A stretch of DNA of 64,000 bases from the NCBI GenBank assembly GCA_019096065.1, contig JAGUCH010000004.1, positions 6,076,001-6,140,000 of the forward strand, given 5' to 3'. Under the pieces are notes generated by a model. That model had not been told where the DNA came from, did no database searches, and worked only from the letters and a program-made list of their open reading frames with translations. This stretch comes from Paracyclopina nana (Eukaryota; Arthropoda; Copepoda; Cyclopoida; Cyclopettidae). The first letter of the stretch is position 1, and every line of letters begins with the position of its first letter. Below are positions 10,601 through 21,510 of the stretch, piece after piece. The position numbers and the translations under genes were made by a program.

Positions 10601-12386
10601 TCAAAACGGCCCTTTTGCTCCAGTGGTTATAACTGGTCAAATCGATGGTCTTTCTGGGCCTCTTCAAGTCCATTTCAATACCTCCAATGGTCTCGTGAAA
10701 TGCCCTAAAACACTTGACGCAGACAAGGTGGAATCAGCGCGCAACTTGGAAGTTGACGTTGCGATGGAATTGGCTAATGTCACATTATACGGATATGAGT
10801 CAGTTGTTGGTGGACTCGTGTCAGTGGCAAATAGCCAAGAAGACATGAGAAGCTCCTTCACTTTTGTGGGATGTGGCAAAGTGGAATTAGGGACAGTTTG
10901 GCCCCTCGAGGGAATCGCAGTGATCCGAGGCTCCGATGGAGTGAAAGGCAAAATAAGATTTGTGCAAGAGGGACCGCATCTTCCAGTTAGCATAATTGGA
11001 ACAATTACTGGCCTTCCCGAAGGCCAGCATGGCTTCCACATCCACCAAAATCCCTCCACAGACGATGATTGTAAGGCCGCAGGAGGCCATTTTAATCCGC
11101 ACGGTCACATGCACGGTGGGCCTAAGTCGGATCATAGGCATCTTGGCGACCTTGGGAACATTGTAGCTGGCTCGAATATGGCTGCATTTATCGACATATC
11201 CGACTCGAAAATCAGCCTGGTTGGGCCACATTCGATCTTCAACAGGAGTCTGGTGATTCATGCTGATGCCGATGATTTGGGTTTGGGTGGGAGCAGTGAT
11301 AGCGCCACAACTGGCAATGCTGGTGCAAGATTGGCTTGCGGAGTGATTCAAAGCGAGGAAAGCTTCTCGAAGGTCATCTCAGCCAAAGCAGTGATTGACA
11401 GCCCCAATTTAAAGGGGGCCATCAAAATGGTGCAAGAAGGACCGCTGGATTTCGTTCATTTTGAGGTAAGGTCCGCGCAACGTTTGCGTAAAAATCACGC
11501 AACCTGCGCGAGCTCGTTTTCATATCTTCTATCCTTCAAGGGTAACTTGTTTGGACTAAAACCAGGCCTGCACGGATTTCATATACACGAAGGAGCAGTG
11601 GCTAATAGTAGTGATTGTGAGGCTGCCAAAGGCCACTTCAACCCATTCAATGCTGACCATCCTAAGCACGCTGGAGACTTGGCCAATATCTTGGCTGTTG
11701 AAGATGAAGTGCCAACCTACATTGACACTTTCACCAGCGGCAATCGACTCACTTTAAGAGATGAATTTAATTCGGCCATTGGTAAGACCATAGTCATCAC
11801 CTCTGGACCAGATGATCTTGGAAATGGTGGGACTGGACAGAGTTTAATTGACGGCAACTCGGGACGCAAAATTGGGTGTGGGCTCATCAAAAAGTCGTTA
11901 GATTATATGCCCGAGGTCTGTAGAATGCCAGCCGTGACGCGTGAAAAGGCTTGCCCTTTTGCCAGCTACTCCTGGACGTACGACGTGCGTTACAAGAGAT
12001 GCATTTTGGCCTTGTCAGAGGGATGCCCGTATGCATCCAAGAACAAGTTCGCAACCGAGGATGAGTGTGCCAACATTTGCCCGGTGGTGAGTGGCAGGCT
12101 AATCCACTTGATCCCAGCCTCTGATGCCCTCCAAGCTTTCCTGGCCAAATACCAGCCTCTGACCAAGGAGCTTCGCCTCAAGTTTCGACTGTGTCACACT
12201 GTTCTCGCTGACAGCTTTGACGTCGAAACCACTAAGCCCCAAGAGTTTCTAACTTTATGCGGGGAGAAAATCGTCTTTACCAAGGATTCATATGGGTGGA
12301 AAATCGATGGCGGCTACGTTTTGGAGTTCAGCCTCGGCCAGAAAGTCATCCTCATCATATCAAAAGTCCTTGGCTTCGATGTGTGA
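7658..12386 (+). CDS. Secreted FAS1-Kunitz-Cu/Zn-SOD multidomain protein, 1376 residues, ten exons
   Basis: Exons by GT-AG sites and phase: 7658-7904, 7963-8196, 8321-8691, 8748-8803, 8860-9158, 9216-9416, 9479-9580, 9638-10233, 10287-11465, 11541-12386. They total 4131 nt with no internal stop. Order: signal peptide (1-22); FAS1 (~25-190, VPSDDAF); Kunitz 1 (255-305, six Cys); Kunitz 2 (320-384, long first loop); FAS1 (~403-520, YAPSDAAL); Kunitz 3 (578-631, lacks one Cys pair); four SOD-like domains (~636-783, ~790-905, ~911-1058, ~1070-1212); Kunitz 4 (1222-1275); C-terminal FAS1-like domain (~1280-1376). Only SOD 3 keeps every ligand: His953, 955, 970, 978, 987, 1027, Asp990 and the guide Arg1050. 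SOD 1 has Tyr for a copper His and lost His120 and Arg143. SOD 2 lost nearly all ligands. SOD 4 lost His120. It is probably an extracellular matrix or haemolymph protein combining adhesion, protease inhibition and superoxide handling; this role is inferred from domains. The first intron is the least certain. Confidence 0.85.
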
Positions 12387-12432
12387 ATCATTTATGTGTG
12401 GGTGCCCTCATGTTTAGTCCATTTTGTGGCGC

Positions 12433-12438
12433 AATAAA
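12433..12438 (+). terminator. Poly(A) signal of the FAS1-Kunitz-SOD gene
   Basis: AATAAA lies 47 nt after the stop and only 15 nt before the ATG of the next gene. Confidence 0.6.
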
Positions 12439-12452
12439 AAAATTAGTCCAAC

Positions 12453-14153
12453 ATGGGCACTGAGCTGGTGAGGGCCAGATCTCATGTTTTGCTGTACGAT
12501 GTCATGTTGCTCATGCGTAATCGTGACGGCAACCACTTGCACAATGGTTCATCGAATGCCAACAACGTGAACTCATCGTATCAAGTTCTTTCTGGAGCAA
12601 CTCATATCCAAGTGCGGCTTATGTCAATTGTCGAGTCCTCCTCGTACCTACTGACCACATCATTGCTAAGCTCCTTGGCCATCCTTCCATATCTCATATT
12701 TATTGTGTTCACCCTCACATCCAGATCCTTGCTACGACCCAAAAATGTGTTCAAGAGCAACTTTGCCTTTTCTGCCATCATTCATCTGGTATATTATACT
12801 TCTAAAATAATTCATGCTAAGAGGTGTTTTGCTACGGTCCATGTAGGTCGGAGTAATTACGCATCTCGTGGTTTTGTATCTGAAGCTGGATAGCTTCTGC
12901 CCTCAGATGTATCTGATCTGGTGGTCAGCGACTGGCCTCACAGCTGCAGTTCTTCTCATCGAGCTCGATCGTTTTCTGGCCATTCGGTTTCCCTTCAAGT
13001 ACCAATTCTTGACCCTTGAGCGTTCTCTGGCTGCATGTGCTCTCACTCAACTGGTCAGCTTATCAATGACCCTTGCAGTCAGAATTACGTCCCCAGAGTC
13101 GTTTGCATGCACTCCCATCCACAGTGGCCATCATGTGGTTCAACGAGCCCTATTTCTCTTCATCGTGGTCATCCCATATTTCATTTGCTTCGTGTTGAGC
13201 CTCGTCTGCGCGCTATACGTGGTCAAAGCTCTTCTCAATCAAATACGAAGAGATAATAAGGTGAATTTCTTAATACCTAATCATATCTGCATGTGATAAG
13301 CTCAGCAAAGATTATCCTATTTATGCTCATGCCTCAATGCCCAGAAAAAAACTATATAACATGCTATGTATAGCAGCAATAGAGAAAAATAGGGCTCTCC
13401 TGCTTTCTGTTGCATTTGCTCGCACGCTGCTAATTAGGCCCATGCACAGCACTGCTGAGTGAGCACGATAAGGCCAAAATCAGCCTTAGCACCCAGAGAG
13501 CTTTCCAGCTATCATTAAATCATTTACGTACACTACAGATATGCCCAGTTTTCATCACTGAAGAGGAGACAAGCTCGGAGTCTAATAAATGCCCAGAGGG
13601 ATCGAAGCTCTCCAGAGTTACTGAACTTTTGTCTGCCACACTGGGCCTCATGGCAGTCCACAAAGCCCTTCAGTGTGAAGACGATGAAGTCAAGATGGAA
13701 TACTTGCAGGAAGGCTACCACCGAGCACACAGAACGATGTCATGCCCTGCAAAGCTCAGAATCGAAGATTTGGACCCGAACGCAATTCCAGACAGGTTTT
13801 ACAGGCACGGCTCCAGTTTTGGCATCACCTTGGCAGACTTGAGGAGAGATTTCGTGTCCACCATCAAAACACTGGCTTTGCTATTTCTGTACTTGCTCAT
13901 GTCCTCTCCCTTGTACATCAGTGCTGCTGTCTACAGCAATTGTGTAGAGGCTGGAGATTGCCGCCAGCTGGGCATTTATGTGATCATTTTTTACAACCTA
14001 AGCATGCTTGGACTAGTTGTGTATCCATATTTTTGGCTTCTCTTGGATAAGCAGTTTTCGCGTAAAATGTTTCAGGTGTTTCGGAAAAATTGGGAAAACG
14101 CACGGCGCAACTTGGATCTATGTCGGCGATTTGTAATTTTGCGAGAAAAGTAG
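12453..14153 (+). CDS. Orphan class A (rhodopsin-like) G protein-coupled receptor, three exons
   Basis: Exons 12453-12788, 12847-13260 and 13539-14153 join in phase 0 to give 454 residues with seven hydrophobic segments. Asn-X-Ser/Thr sequons lie in the N-terminal tail. TM3 ends in ELDRFLAIRFP, a DRY-type motif. The second extracellular loop has the expected Cys (FACTP). The third intracellular loop is long (~100 residues), acidic then basic. TM7 carries YPYF where NPxxY is normal. A short basic tail follows. This looks like a peptide or orphan receptor coupling to G proteins at the plasma membrane; the ligand is not predictable. The 278-nt second intron holds nothing recognisable. The start is 66 nt from the preceding stop. 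Confidence 0.83.
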
Positions 14154-14648
14154 TCGTTTGGAAAAACTGTTCCAAGAAAATATAGCTATTTGATATGTAT
14201 GTCATTTGCTGTCTCCAGTCTCTCCTGTTGATTTCTTTTTCTCAATTTTCATCTATAGTCTGATAACCATCTAGATTTTCCTTTGACTCACTCACTCTGC
14301 TCAAATGATCCGCTAAGCAATGCTTCTAAACCTTGGAAACCTAGCTATGATCGATTATGCTGGCATGGAATTCTCTTTGTTGTTTGTGGCCTCGAGTGAA
14401 CGATACGTAAGCTAGGGCGCATCCATAAAAACATATTTTCGTCTTCTGCACATTCTGCGCGATCAAGATTTTTAATAAGCAACATAAATCGTTATGGCAG
14501 CAATTGATAAGAAAGCTCCCCATTCACCGCTCGCTTTTGAACGAGCGCTTATGAAATAAGGGAGGTAGAGAAAGCTGAATAGATTGGTTGCCAGCTTTAC
14601 AATACCTGTCCAAAGTTTTTTCCTGCTTGTGATCCATCCGCATCAAAA
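14154..14648. other. Intergenic region
   Basis: No gene seen. A short inverted repeat CGCTCG...CGAGCG sits near 14528-14547, just upstream of IFT81. Confidence 0.5.
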
Positions 14649-17097
14649 ATGAGCGAACAAATGAAATTTCTTATTGGGGAGCTGAACAAGGAGCCGTACA
14701 ACCGAAACTTCAACTTGATCACATTTGATGCTCTGCAAGGCGATCAGCTTTTGCAAATCGTGAGCGATGTCTTGGCGGAAATTGACTCGAAAAATCGGAT
14801 TGACATCCGCGAAGAGGAGCCCGAATCGACTGCCATCAGAATTTTGGGCATGCTCCGAATTCTCAAGTACAAGCCTCCAGATGAGATCACTCACAATTTC
14901 CGACAGGGTTTGGTAGAGGGGCAAAAACAGGTGACTCATATATTGCTCCTGCAGAATACATTGATGCTAACTTGGTTTGATAGGTGATCTATCCTGTGCT
15001 TGAATGGCTGCTAGAGAGAATTGATGAGCTCAAAAAACGAGCTTACTTGGCCAAATATTTGGTCAAGGTGGACATTCCTCCCGAAGTTGCATCTGACCCA
15101 GATGTGGCTGATATTTACGAGCAGGTAAAAATATAACTACAGGGAAAGCATTCTTCACCAGAGGGCGCTTTATTTACAACACGGCCCAATCTGCCGTGCT
15201 GCCGTGCAGCCAGCCAGCACGAACACTAGCGCCACCTGGCGGAATAGTGCAACAAAACAAAATGTATATAATATATTTCGTTACATGTAGTATGAAGGGC
15301 TGATAGAAGACTTCAAGAGCGTTCACAAAGACTTGGAGGCTGTCAAAAACAGTGGCTATTCCACGGCAGAGTTACGCAAGGACATTGAAGAGATGGAGAA
15401 GGAGAAAGACATCGTCGAGAAAAGGATTGAACGGATGCAAAGGAAGGTGGAGGGGGTGCCCAATACGGAAGTTATGATGCAAGCTGTCAAGCAGCTGCGG
15501 GGCGAAAAGGAGAAGCAGAAGGAATTGCAGAACCAAAAGGCCGAGCAAAGAGCTGCTATTCAGCAAACCAACCAGAGAATATCTCGAATGGAGCAGCAAT
15601 TGAAGGACTTGCGAGCTGCTGCCATGGGAGCAACCCCTGAGGCTTTGCTGCAGAAAATAGAGGAGGAGACCAAAGTCAATACATACATTGTCGTGCAAAA
15701 GCTGCCCAAGGAAATTGAGAGCAAGAGGAAAATGGTGGACAACCTGCAAAAGGTCATTGACCAACCTGCCCTAGGACAAGACGACATCACCCAATTGAAG
15801 GAAAAGATCAAATCTGTGCGGAATGAGATTGAAGAGCTTACCAATCAGAAGAATGTCAGCAATGATCCAATGGAAGACAAGTTGACTCTCTTCAGGCAAC
15901 GTGTAAGCCCACTCATGTTTTCAGCCTCATAAGAGCAAAAATTTTCTAAAATTGGTTATTTGCAGGCAGCCATTATTGCAAGGAAAAAGGAGGCCACAGC
16001 AGAAAAGCTGAATGACACAAGGAACGAATTATCCGCTTTGGAGGAGGAAATTGGCGAAAAACGCGAGCAAGTGCAGTCATTTGCAGGCGAAACAGTTTTG
16101 CGTGGGGATGACTTCAAACGCTACGTGGGCTCTCTGCGTGGGAAGAGCAATACGTACAAGAAGAAGAGGGCTGAGCTCTCGGAATACAGGGCGGAATATG
16201 GCGTGCTCTCTCGCACCCTAGAAATTATACAGGCCAAAAACGAGAGGCTGCAACAGAGCCTGAGCAATTACGAGGCCGAAAAGGGCATATCTGGCTATCG
16301 AGACACCAAGTCGAACCTCGAGGCGGTGGAGGCCACAGCCTCGGGGCTAGACAGTCAAAAGGGGAAAACCTTGGATGAAATGTCTTCTCTGGTGCAGCAA
16401 TTGACGATGAAAATTGGAGAGAGGAAAACGAGGCTGGCTCCTATCATCAAGGAGTTGCGTCCCCTGAGGCAGCAATGCCAGGAAAAGGAATCAGAGTACC
16501 AAGAGAAAAAGCATCAATATGATGCATTGAGCTTGCAGTTGGAGTCCTCGATGAGTCGAGTGGAGCAAGAGGTGAAAAAGTTTCAGGAGGAAATTCTGAC
16601 CAACGAGACGAAGCACCACTTGTTGGAATTGCGGAACCGCAACTTGGAACTTTTGCTGCATCGAGCCACTGAAGAGATCAAGCTTTATGTCAGCAGCAAA
16701 TCGGACGACAAGAAAAAGAGCATTCGAGAGCAAATCCTGAAGCAGGTAAGTGCTCAATTATAAAATATTCACTTATCGTAGTATGGCATTCAGTAATTTT
16801 TTTCCCTTTTTTCCAATATTTCAGATTGCGGATCAGGAGAAGAGAAGCAAAGTGCTGAAAGAGGAGCAAAAAGCAGTGAAAGAAAGCCTCAACGTGGCCT
16901 CGAAGCAGGTGCGCAAAATAGCTTTTGAAAATATAAATTATGCCCTCAATTTCCCTACTTTCGTTGCATAGATGAAGCTCTGGACCAATTTGGAGAAGCT
17001 GTTGGCTTGCAAGAAGCAATGCCTGGAATTTGCCAGGAACAACCAGAACTTGGGCAACGTTTACATTGAGCCAGGCGCAGAAACACTTGTCCTCTAA
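14649..17097 (+). CDS. IFT81: Intraflagellar transport protein 81
   Basis: Six exons (14649-14930, 14984-15124, 15291-15902, 15966-16745, 16825-16908, 16972-17097), all phase 0, give 674 residues; human IFT81 has 676. Residues ~5-120 match the N-terminal calponin-homology module that binds tubulin ([20 protein letters not shown]). The rest is almost continuous coiled coil that pairs with IFT74 in the IFT-B core complex. It carries tubulin along axonemes; in arthropods cilia are limited to sensory neurons and sperm. Intron 2 (15125-15290) contains two CTCF-like motifs in convergent orientation. I see no damage to the gene. Confidence 0.96.
15156..15169 (+). promoter_or_regulatory. CTCF-like site 1 in IFT81 intron 2
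   Basis: CACCAGAGGGCGCT matches the CTCF core (CCASYAGRKGGCRSY), including the invariant AGRGGGCGC block. It points along the plus strand, toward site 2 about 70 nt away. Confidence 0.5.
15226..15242 (-). promoter_or_regulatory. CTCF-like site 2 in IFT81 intron 2
   Basis: The minus strand reads CCGCCAGGTGGCGCTAG, a near-perfect match to the CTCF consensus and to the Drosophila form AGGTGGCGCTA. It is convergent with site 1. Confidence 0.6.
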
Positions 17098-17548
17098 ATC
17101 TAAATATAGAAATTATGCCTATAATAACAACAAGCTATGATGATTGCTTCTAAGATTATACATCCAATTTAAATAGCGCGCGCGCGCGCGCGACTATATA
17201 CTACACAGAGTGAAAGCCCTACACGCTATCAACGTAGCACAGTAGTATATAAGAAGTATATAGATCTAACATAGCATACCTCTGTCTTTCTTGGTCGTCA
17301 CAGTAGTATTATATGGAGGCTTTCTCTTCAGCCTCAGCAGAAGGCTCCTCCTCCTCGGCTTCGACGGCCTCTAAATGAGAGCGTGCGCTCGCTCGAATTA
17401 AAGCCTGGAAGCAGCAGTAGCCTCTATATAACCATGTTCCACTCCTTGTTTTGCTTCTGACTAAGCCTCACGTCAGCAGCCTCCGAGGCTATTTTCCGAT
17501 ACCACTTTTTCGACTCGCTTTTCCAGAAAGCCTCCCAAATCGGCCATC
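17098..17548. other. IFT81 3' flank and upstream region of the G-gamma gene
   Basis: Holds an alternating CG run (17176-17192) and a TATA box, TATATAA (17425-17431). Initiator-like sequence follows about 30 nt later, with the G-gamma start codon at 17549. No coding sequence seen. Confidence 0.5.
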
Positions 17549-18470
17549 ATGGATATGGTAAGAGCCCCATTCTCATTTAAAATCTGGCTAAACATGAAAA
17601 ATATGTAGCCATCGATATCGATTTACTGGAAAAAGGCTAAATTGGAAAACGAGCGCTTTGCAAAGGGATTTCCAAAGATATGATCGAGGCTGCGTTCAGA
17701 AGCGAGCTAGCATTGATATGGAGCAAAAATCACGGATATACAGGAAATGTGTATGGTAATTAAGCCCTCCTTGTGCGTCGCATAACAAGTTGAAGCGCAT
17801 GCAGCTCGCGGCAGCAGCTCCTCGATCTGGTGAGGTTTTTTCCCGTTCACAATTGCTTTCCCTAACGACCTCAAGAAGAGGCTTGCTTTCTACAATTCAA
17901 GGCAGCGATGCAAATACAATGATTTCATTGTTATGGCCGCGCGTTGACATAGTGATGCATAGCAACCTCTCTCTATACCTTCACCGAGATGGCCAAGGGG
18001 CCCTTATAGCCTCGTAGACTACTCTCAGCAGTCAGTAGCATAAAGATGACCAACGCAAGCGACCTCCATCACTTCCGCGTTCAAACCCCGAGTTTTCTCA
18101 TATCTAGTGCGAGCGGGGATATTCCAATTGAGGTGCAGGATACGCTGCCATGACACTTAACACTCTACATCAATATACAGCCCTTTTTTGCATTTTTGCA
18201 GCTATCTAATCTACAACAGCAGCGGATCATGGTGGAACAGTTGAGACGCGAGGCGGCCATCAAACGAATCAATGTCTCGCAAGCTATCGAAGATATCAAG
18301 GTTAGAGCAGTCAATCTACTTTATTTATGCGTGTGTGTATGCTAAAGATATGCGATTTTGGCTTGCAGAAATTCATATCTGACCACGAGTCAGAGGACTA
18401 CCTGCTAGTGGGATTTCCTTCCCAAAAGTCGAACCCATTCAGAGAGAAGTCGTCTTGTAGCGTACTGTAA
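17549..18470 (+). CDS. Heterotrimeric G protein gamma subunit (G-gamma-1 type)
   Basis: Three exons (17549-17557, 18202-18300, 18369-18470; all phase 0) encode 69 residues. The first coding exon is only three codons. The sequence follows insect G-gamma-1 closely: LQQQR, VEQLRREAAI, a helical middle, EDYLL.GF, NPFREKSSC, ending in the CAAX box CSVL. The terminal Leu predicts geranylgeranylation of the Cys, with membrane attachment and pairing with a G-beta subunit. Intron 1 (644 nt) is long for this locus and may hold regulatory DNA. A poly(A) signal lies at 18612-18617. No exon is long enough to show as an ORF, so automated ORF calling would miss this gene. Confidence 0.94.
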
Positions 18471-18611
18471 TGATCACAACCATGTCAAAATGATGAAGAT
18501 ATATCACACGCGCGGTCTCTCGTTTGAGCTACCGCCGCGTACACTTTCATTGCGATGATTTCTGCTGATAATTTCAACTTTCAGTTGCACTTTGCTTTGA
18601 GAAACACGAAC

Positions 18612-18617
18612 AATAAA
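18612..18617 (+). terminator. Poly(A) signal of the G-gamma gene
   Basis: AATAAA 141 nt after the stop codon. It faces the poly(A) signal of the convergent kelch gene 20 nt further on. Confidence 0.7.
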
Positions 18618-18637
18618 TGTTTACCGAATAATGTGGA

Positions 18638-18643
18638 TTTATT
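18638..18643 (-). terminator. Poly(A) signal of the BTB-kelch gene
   Basis: AATAAA on the minus strand, 45 nt after the inferred stop at 18688. It supports the downstream terminal exon. Confidence 0.65.
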
Positions 18644-18687
18644 ACAGCCTTCTATAATTGTCACGTGTCACATAGCATAGTAGCAGA

Positions 18688-21510
18688 TCATAGAGGAAGA
18701 CTCACGAATCCACCTCGACTCACGCGAAATCGAGGAAGCTTGATCTTGCCAGGTATAATGCCAAATACTGTGAAGTGCTTGGACCTTTTTCCCAAGCTGG
18801 AAATGTCTAGAATGGTGGTCCACTCGTGGGCTCCAGTTATGTCCAGTTTGAATGCTTTGGTATTTGAAACGTATTCAAAAATCTGAAAGATTGCCGTCAT
18901 TTGAAAAGTTGGAACGTATGGACATTTCAAAGACATTGAGCGACACACGAGGCAATGACATGAGAGAAAAATATAGATTTTTTTATATCGACATTTTGAG
19001 CTGCAATATGCTATATATGCTTTTTAAAATGGCATCCCTAAGAGAATCTACAGGCGTAAATATTACGCATTCAATTTGAGAGTAGGGTAACAGTTTTTGT
19101 TTCCTTTCATAGCTATATATAGATCATATCTAAACATTAATTTTGACGGAGGAAGTTTCATTTTCTCTGTTTCCGTTAGCTGCAAGCAGTAACTGCTTCA
19201 CAACTTTCAGTGCGCAGCCACGGAGATAGCATAGAAAAGTTTGTTTTTACCTTTTTGCAATTAACTCTTGGAAACATCGTGGTTTTGTCAAAGGTTACCA
19301 AATATTCAAAATATCACGCAAACCAAGAGATTAATCTTTTAAGACCCGCGAGCGCTCGAAGAAAAAAATGAAAAATCCGATCTAGACTTAAAAAACCAAA
19401 TGCTCTTACATTGCACGAATATGCTTCATGAAAATTAAGCAATTGAAGCACAATGATAACTTTTTAACGAGCTCACCTGATTGGACTCTTCTGGCTCGTT
19501 GTATTTGAGCTGGACCCCTCCAGAGTACAAGATTTCACGGCCATTATTAATGAGATACGCACTTCCTCGAGCATATCCCCTAATGCCAGCTTTCGGGCAA
19601 TCAGGCAATTCCGGACCTTGGGACCACCGAAGAGTTTCCATATTACATATCCATACAGTGGTTTGGGGCTCGAGATAATAAAGCTGCTGGTCACTACAAT
19701 ACTTGCTTACACAGCCTCCTATGACATACAAATAGTGCCCAGCTGACAGCAGGGCAGCATCACAAACTTCGAAAGGCAAGCATTCATTCCAAGTCGTCCA
19801 ACCTTTGCTCTCGGTGAACTGGAAAACCTCACGATTCGGAGATAGAGCATGGCTAAACGTAACGAGTTCGGTAGTGATGTGCGTATGCCCACCCGATCTG
19901 ACAGCGGATTTCCTCAGCTTTTGAGAGGGCGTGACAATGCTCACATCATTGCCAGAACGTGAAGTGTAGCCCCCGATGACGAAAACGACCGTCTCGTTAT
20001 CTTCCGCTCTTGCCACGATTGACGAGCCCATCATGGCAATAGGGGATTTGAGTAGCTTGTACGTGCTGCAACAAGGGTCGTACTGTGAGGCGGAAGATTC
20101 CTCCCTTGTGGAAGGACAGGAAGTCATCGCGTAAATGTAGCCACGGCTGTCTGAACAAAATGCCCAATGGTTTTCGGTACAATTGCAGGCCAGAAAATTG
20201 GTGGGGCAAAATCGGTAAAATGAGAGGTGGTGATGCTCGCACTCGTGATTGACTTGCAGGGGATCCAATAGGTTACCCCACAATCGGTTTTCGTTGCGTG
20301 ACATGACCATATAGGTCCTGTTCCTCAAAGGGACCAAGCTGTTGGGTAAAATGTACAGTCGTTCACCTTCACCAATATTCCCATTCACACCTTGCTGCAA
20401 AAGATACGGTTTCCCCAATTGGATAAGCAATTCGCTCTGGTCCCACATGGTGCTGTCGGATACTTTGGGAATGACAAAATGGTACATGGAATGCTCCGAG
20501 TTAATACAGGTGACAGTGCTGGGCGTTCGTGCAGATGAGATGACAAGGCCCTCCACTGCCCTGTGAGGGCAAAAACGGCCTTGGCAAACATCGTCACTCG
20601 TCCTTATATTGTTTTGGTACCAAGCCCACTCGGAGAACTCAGACGGGATTGCAATGGCTTTCTCTGACAATTTAGTTTGGATCACTTGGTAAAGTGCAAT
20701 GACCGTTTTGTGCACTGTTATATTGGTTTGGTGTAGGCAGAAATATGAGGCCAGTCTGGGCCTGATGTAGTAATATCGGTTGCAGAGATCATAGTCCACC
20801 CAATTGACTACTCCTTCAGCGATGTCAGCCTGATTAAAGCTATAAGAGAAGTCAGCAATTTCTTCTTGCGTCAGCTTGACATCAAGCACTTGACACAAGG
20901 AGTCAATATCAAGCTCGAGGAAGCCTGGCGATTCAATGACAAGTCTCCATCTATCTTTGATGCAATTCTGGATGAACTCATCAAGGTCTTCAAAAAGCTT
21001 CTGTTCTTTCGCTCTCAGGCTCGTCTCAAGGGCGCATATTTTGTTGAGCCTAGTCCTCATTTCAAAGCAGTTTTCTGGGCTGATTTTCGCCATGAGAACT
21101 TGAACGACTTCCGACTCGAGATCATCGATTTGCAGCATATTGGCAGCGAAATACACTTCGCTGAGAACATCGTCGTTCACCTCGCTGGACAGCTGGCCGT
21201 TGTAGATGTATTCAAAGATGATGTCAAACACCTCCGTCTCCATGTTCTTGAACACGATCAAACCCTCTTCAGCCTCTCTCATGCCAGAAAGCAGCAAACG
21301 GTAAAAATAATCACTGTGGGCAGCCAAAATGAGCCTGTGACTCTGGTACGTCTTTGACCCCACTCGTATAGTGAAATCTGTCAAAGCTTCCTCTTTTACC
21401 ATTTCTTGGGCCTTCAACATTCGCTTTTGCTGCCAGGAGGTGAGAACTTGATTTGAGGCCTTTTTCCACTCGGGAATCCCATCCATGTGGAATATTCCAC
21501 AATCGATCAT
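18688..21510 (-). CDS. BTB-BACK-kelch protein, two exons
   Basis: Exon 1 (21510-19477) holds 678 codons and stops at a consensus donor (CAG/GTGAGC). Reading through instead gives a 13-residue tail that looks intronic. Exon 2 (18882-18688) follows a good acceptor (TCTTTCAG) in the same phase and adds 64 residues, giving 742. BTB is at ~40-145 (DFTIRVGSKTYQSHRLIL), BACK at ~150-300, and kelch-type repeats follow (VIGGYTSRSG, LYVIGGCVSKY), with weak spacing and many Cys. Such proteins are usually substrate adaptors of CUL3 ubiquitin ligases; the substrate is unknown. The kelch propeller is degenerate, so I assign no KLHL orthologue. The gene is convergent with G-gamma and divergent from MKK7. 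Confidence 0.82.

Noticed and set aside
19435-19476. C-terminal 13 residues of the kelch protein by direct read-through
   Set aside because: A consensus donor (CAG/GTGAGC) precedes them, and a phase-matched terminal exon with poly(A) signal exists at 18882-18688.
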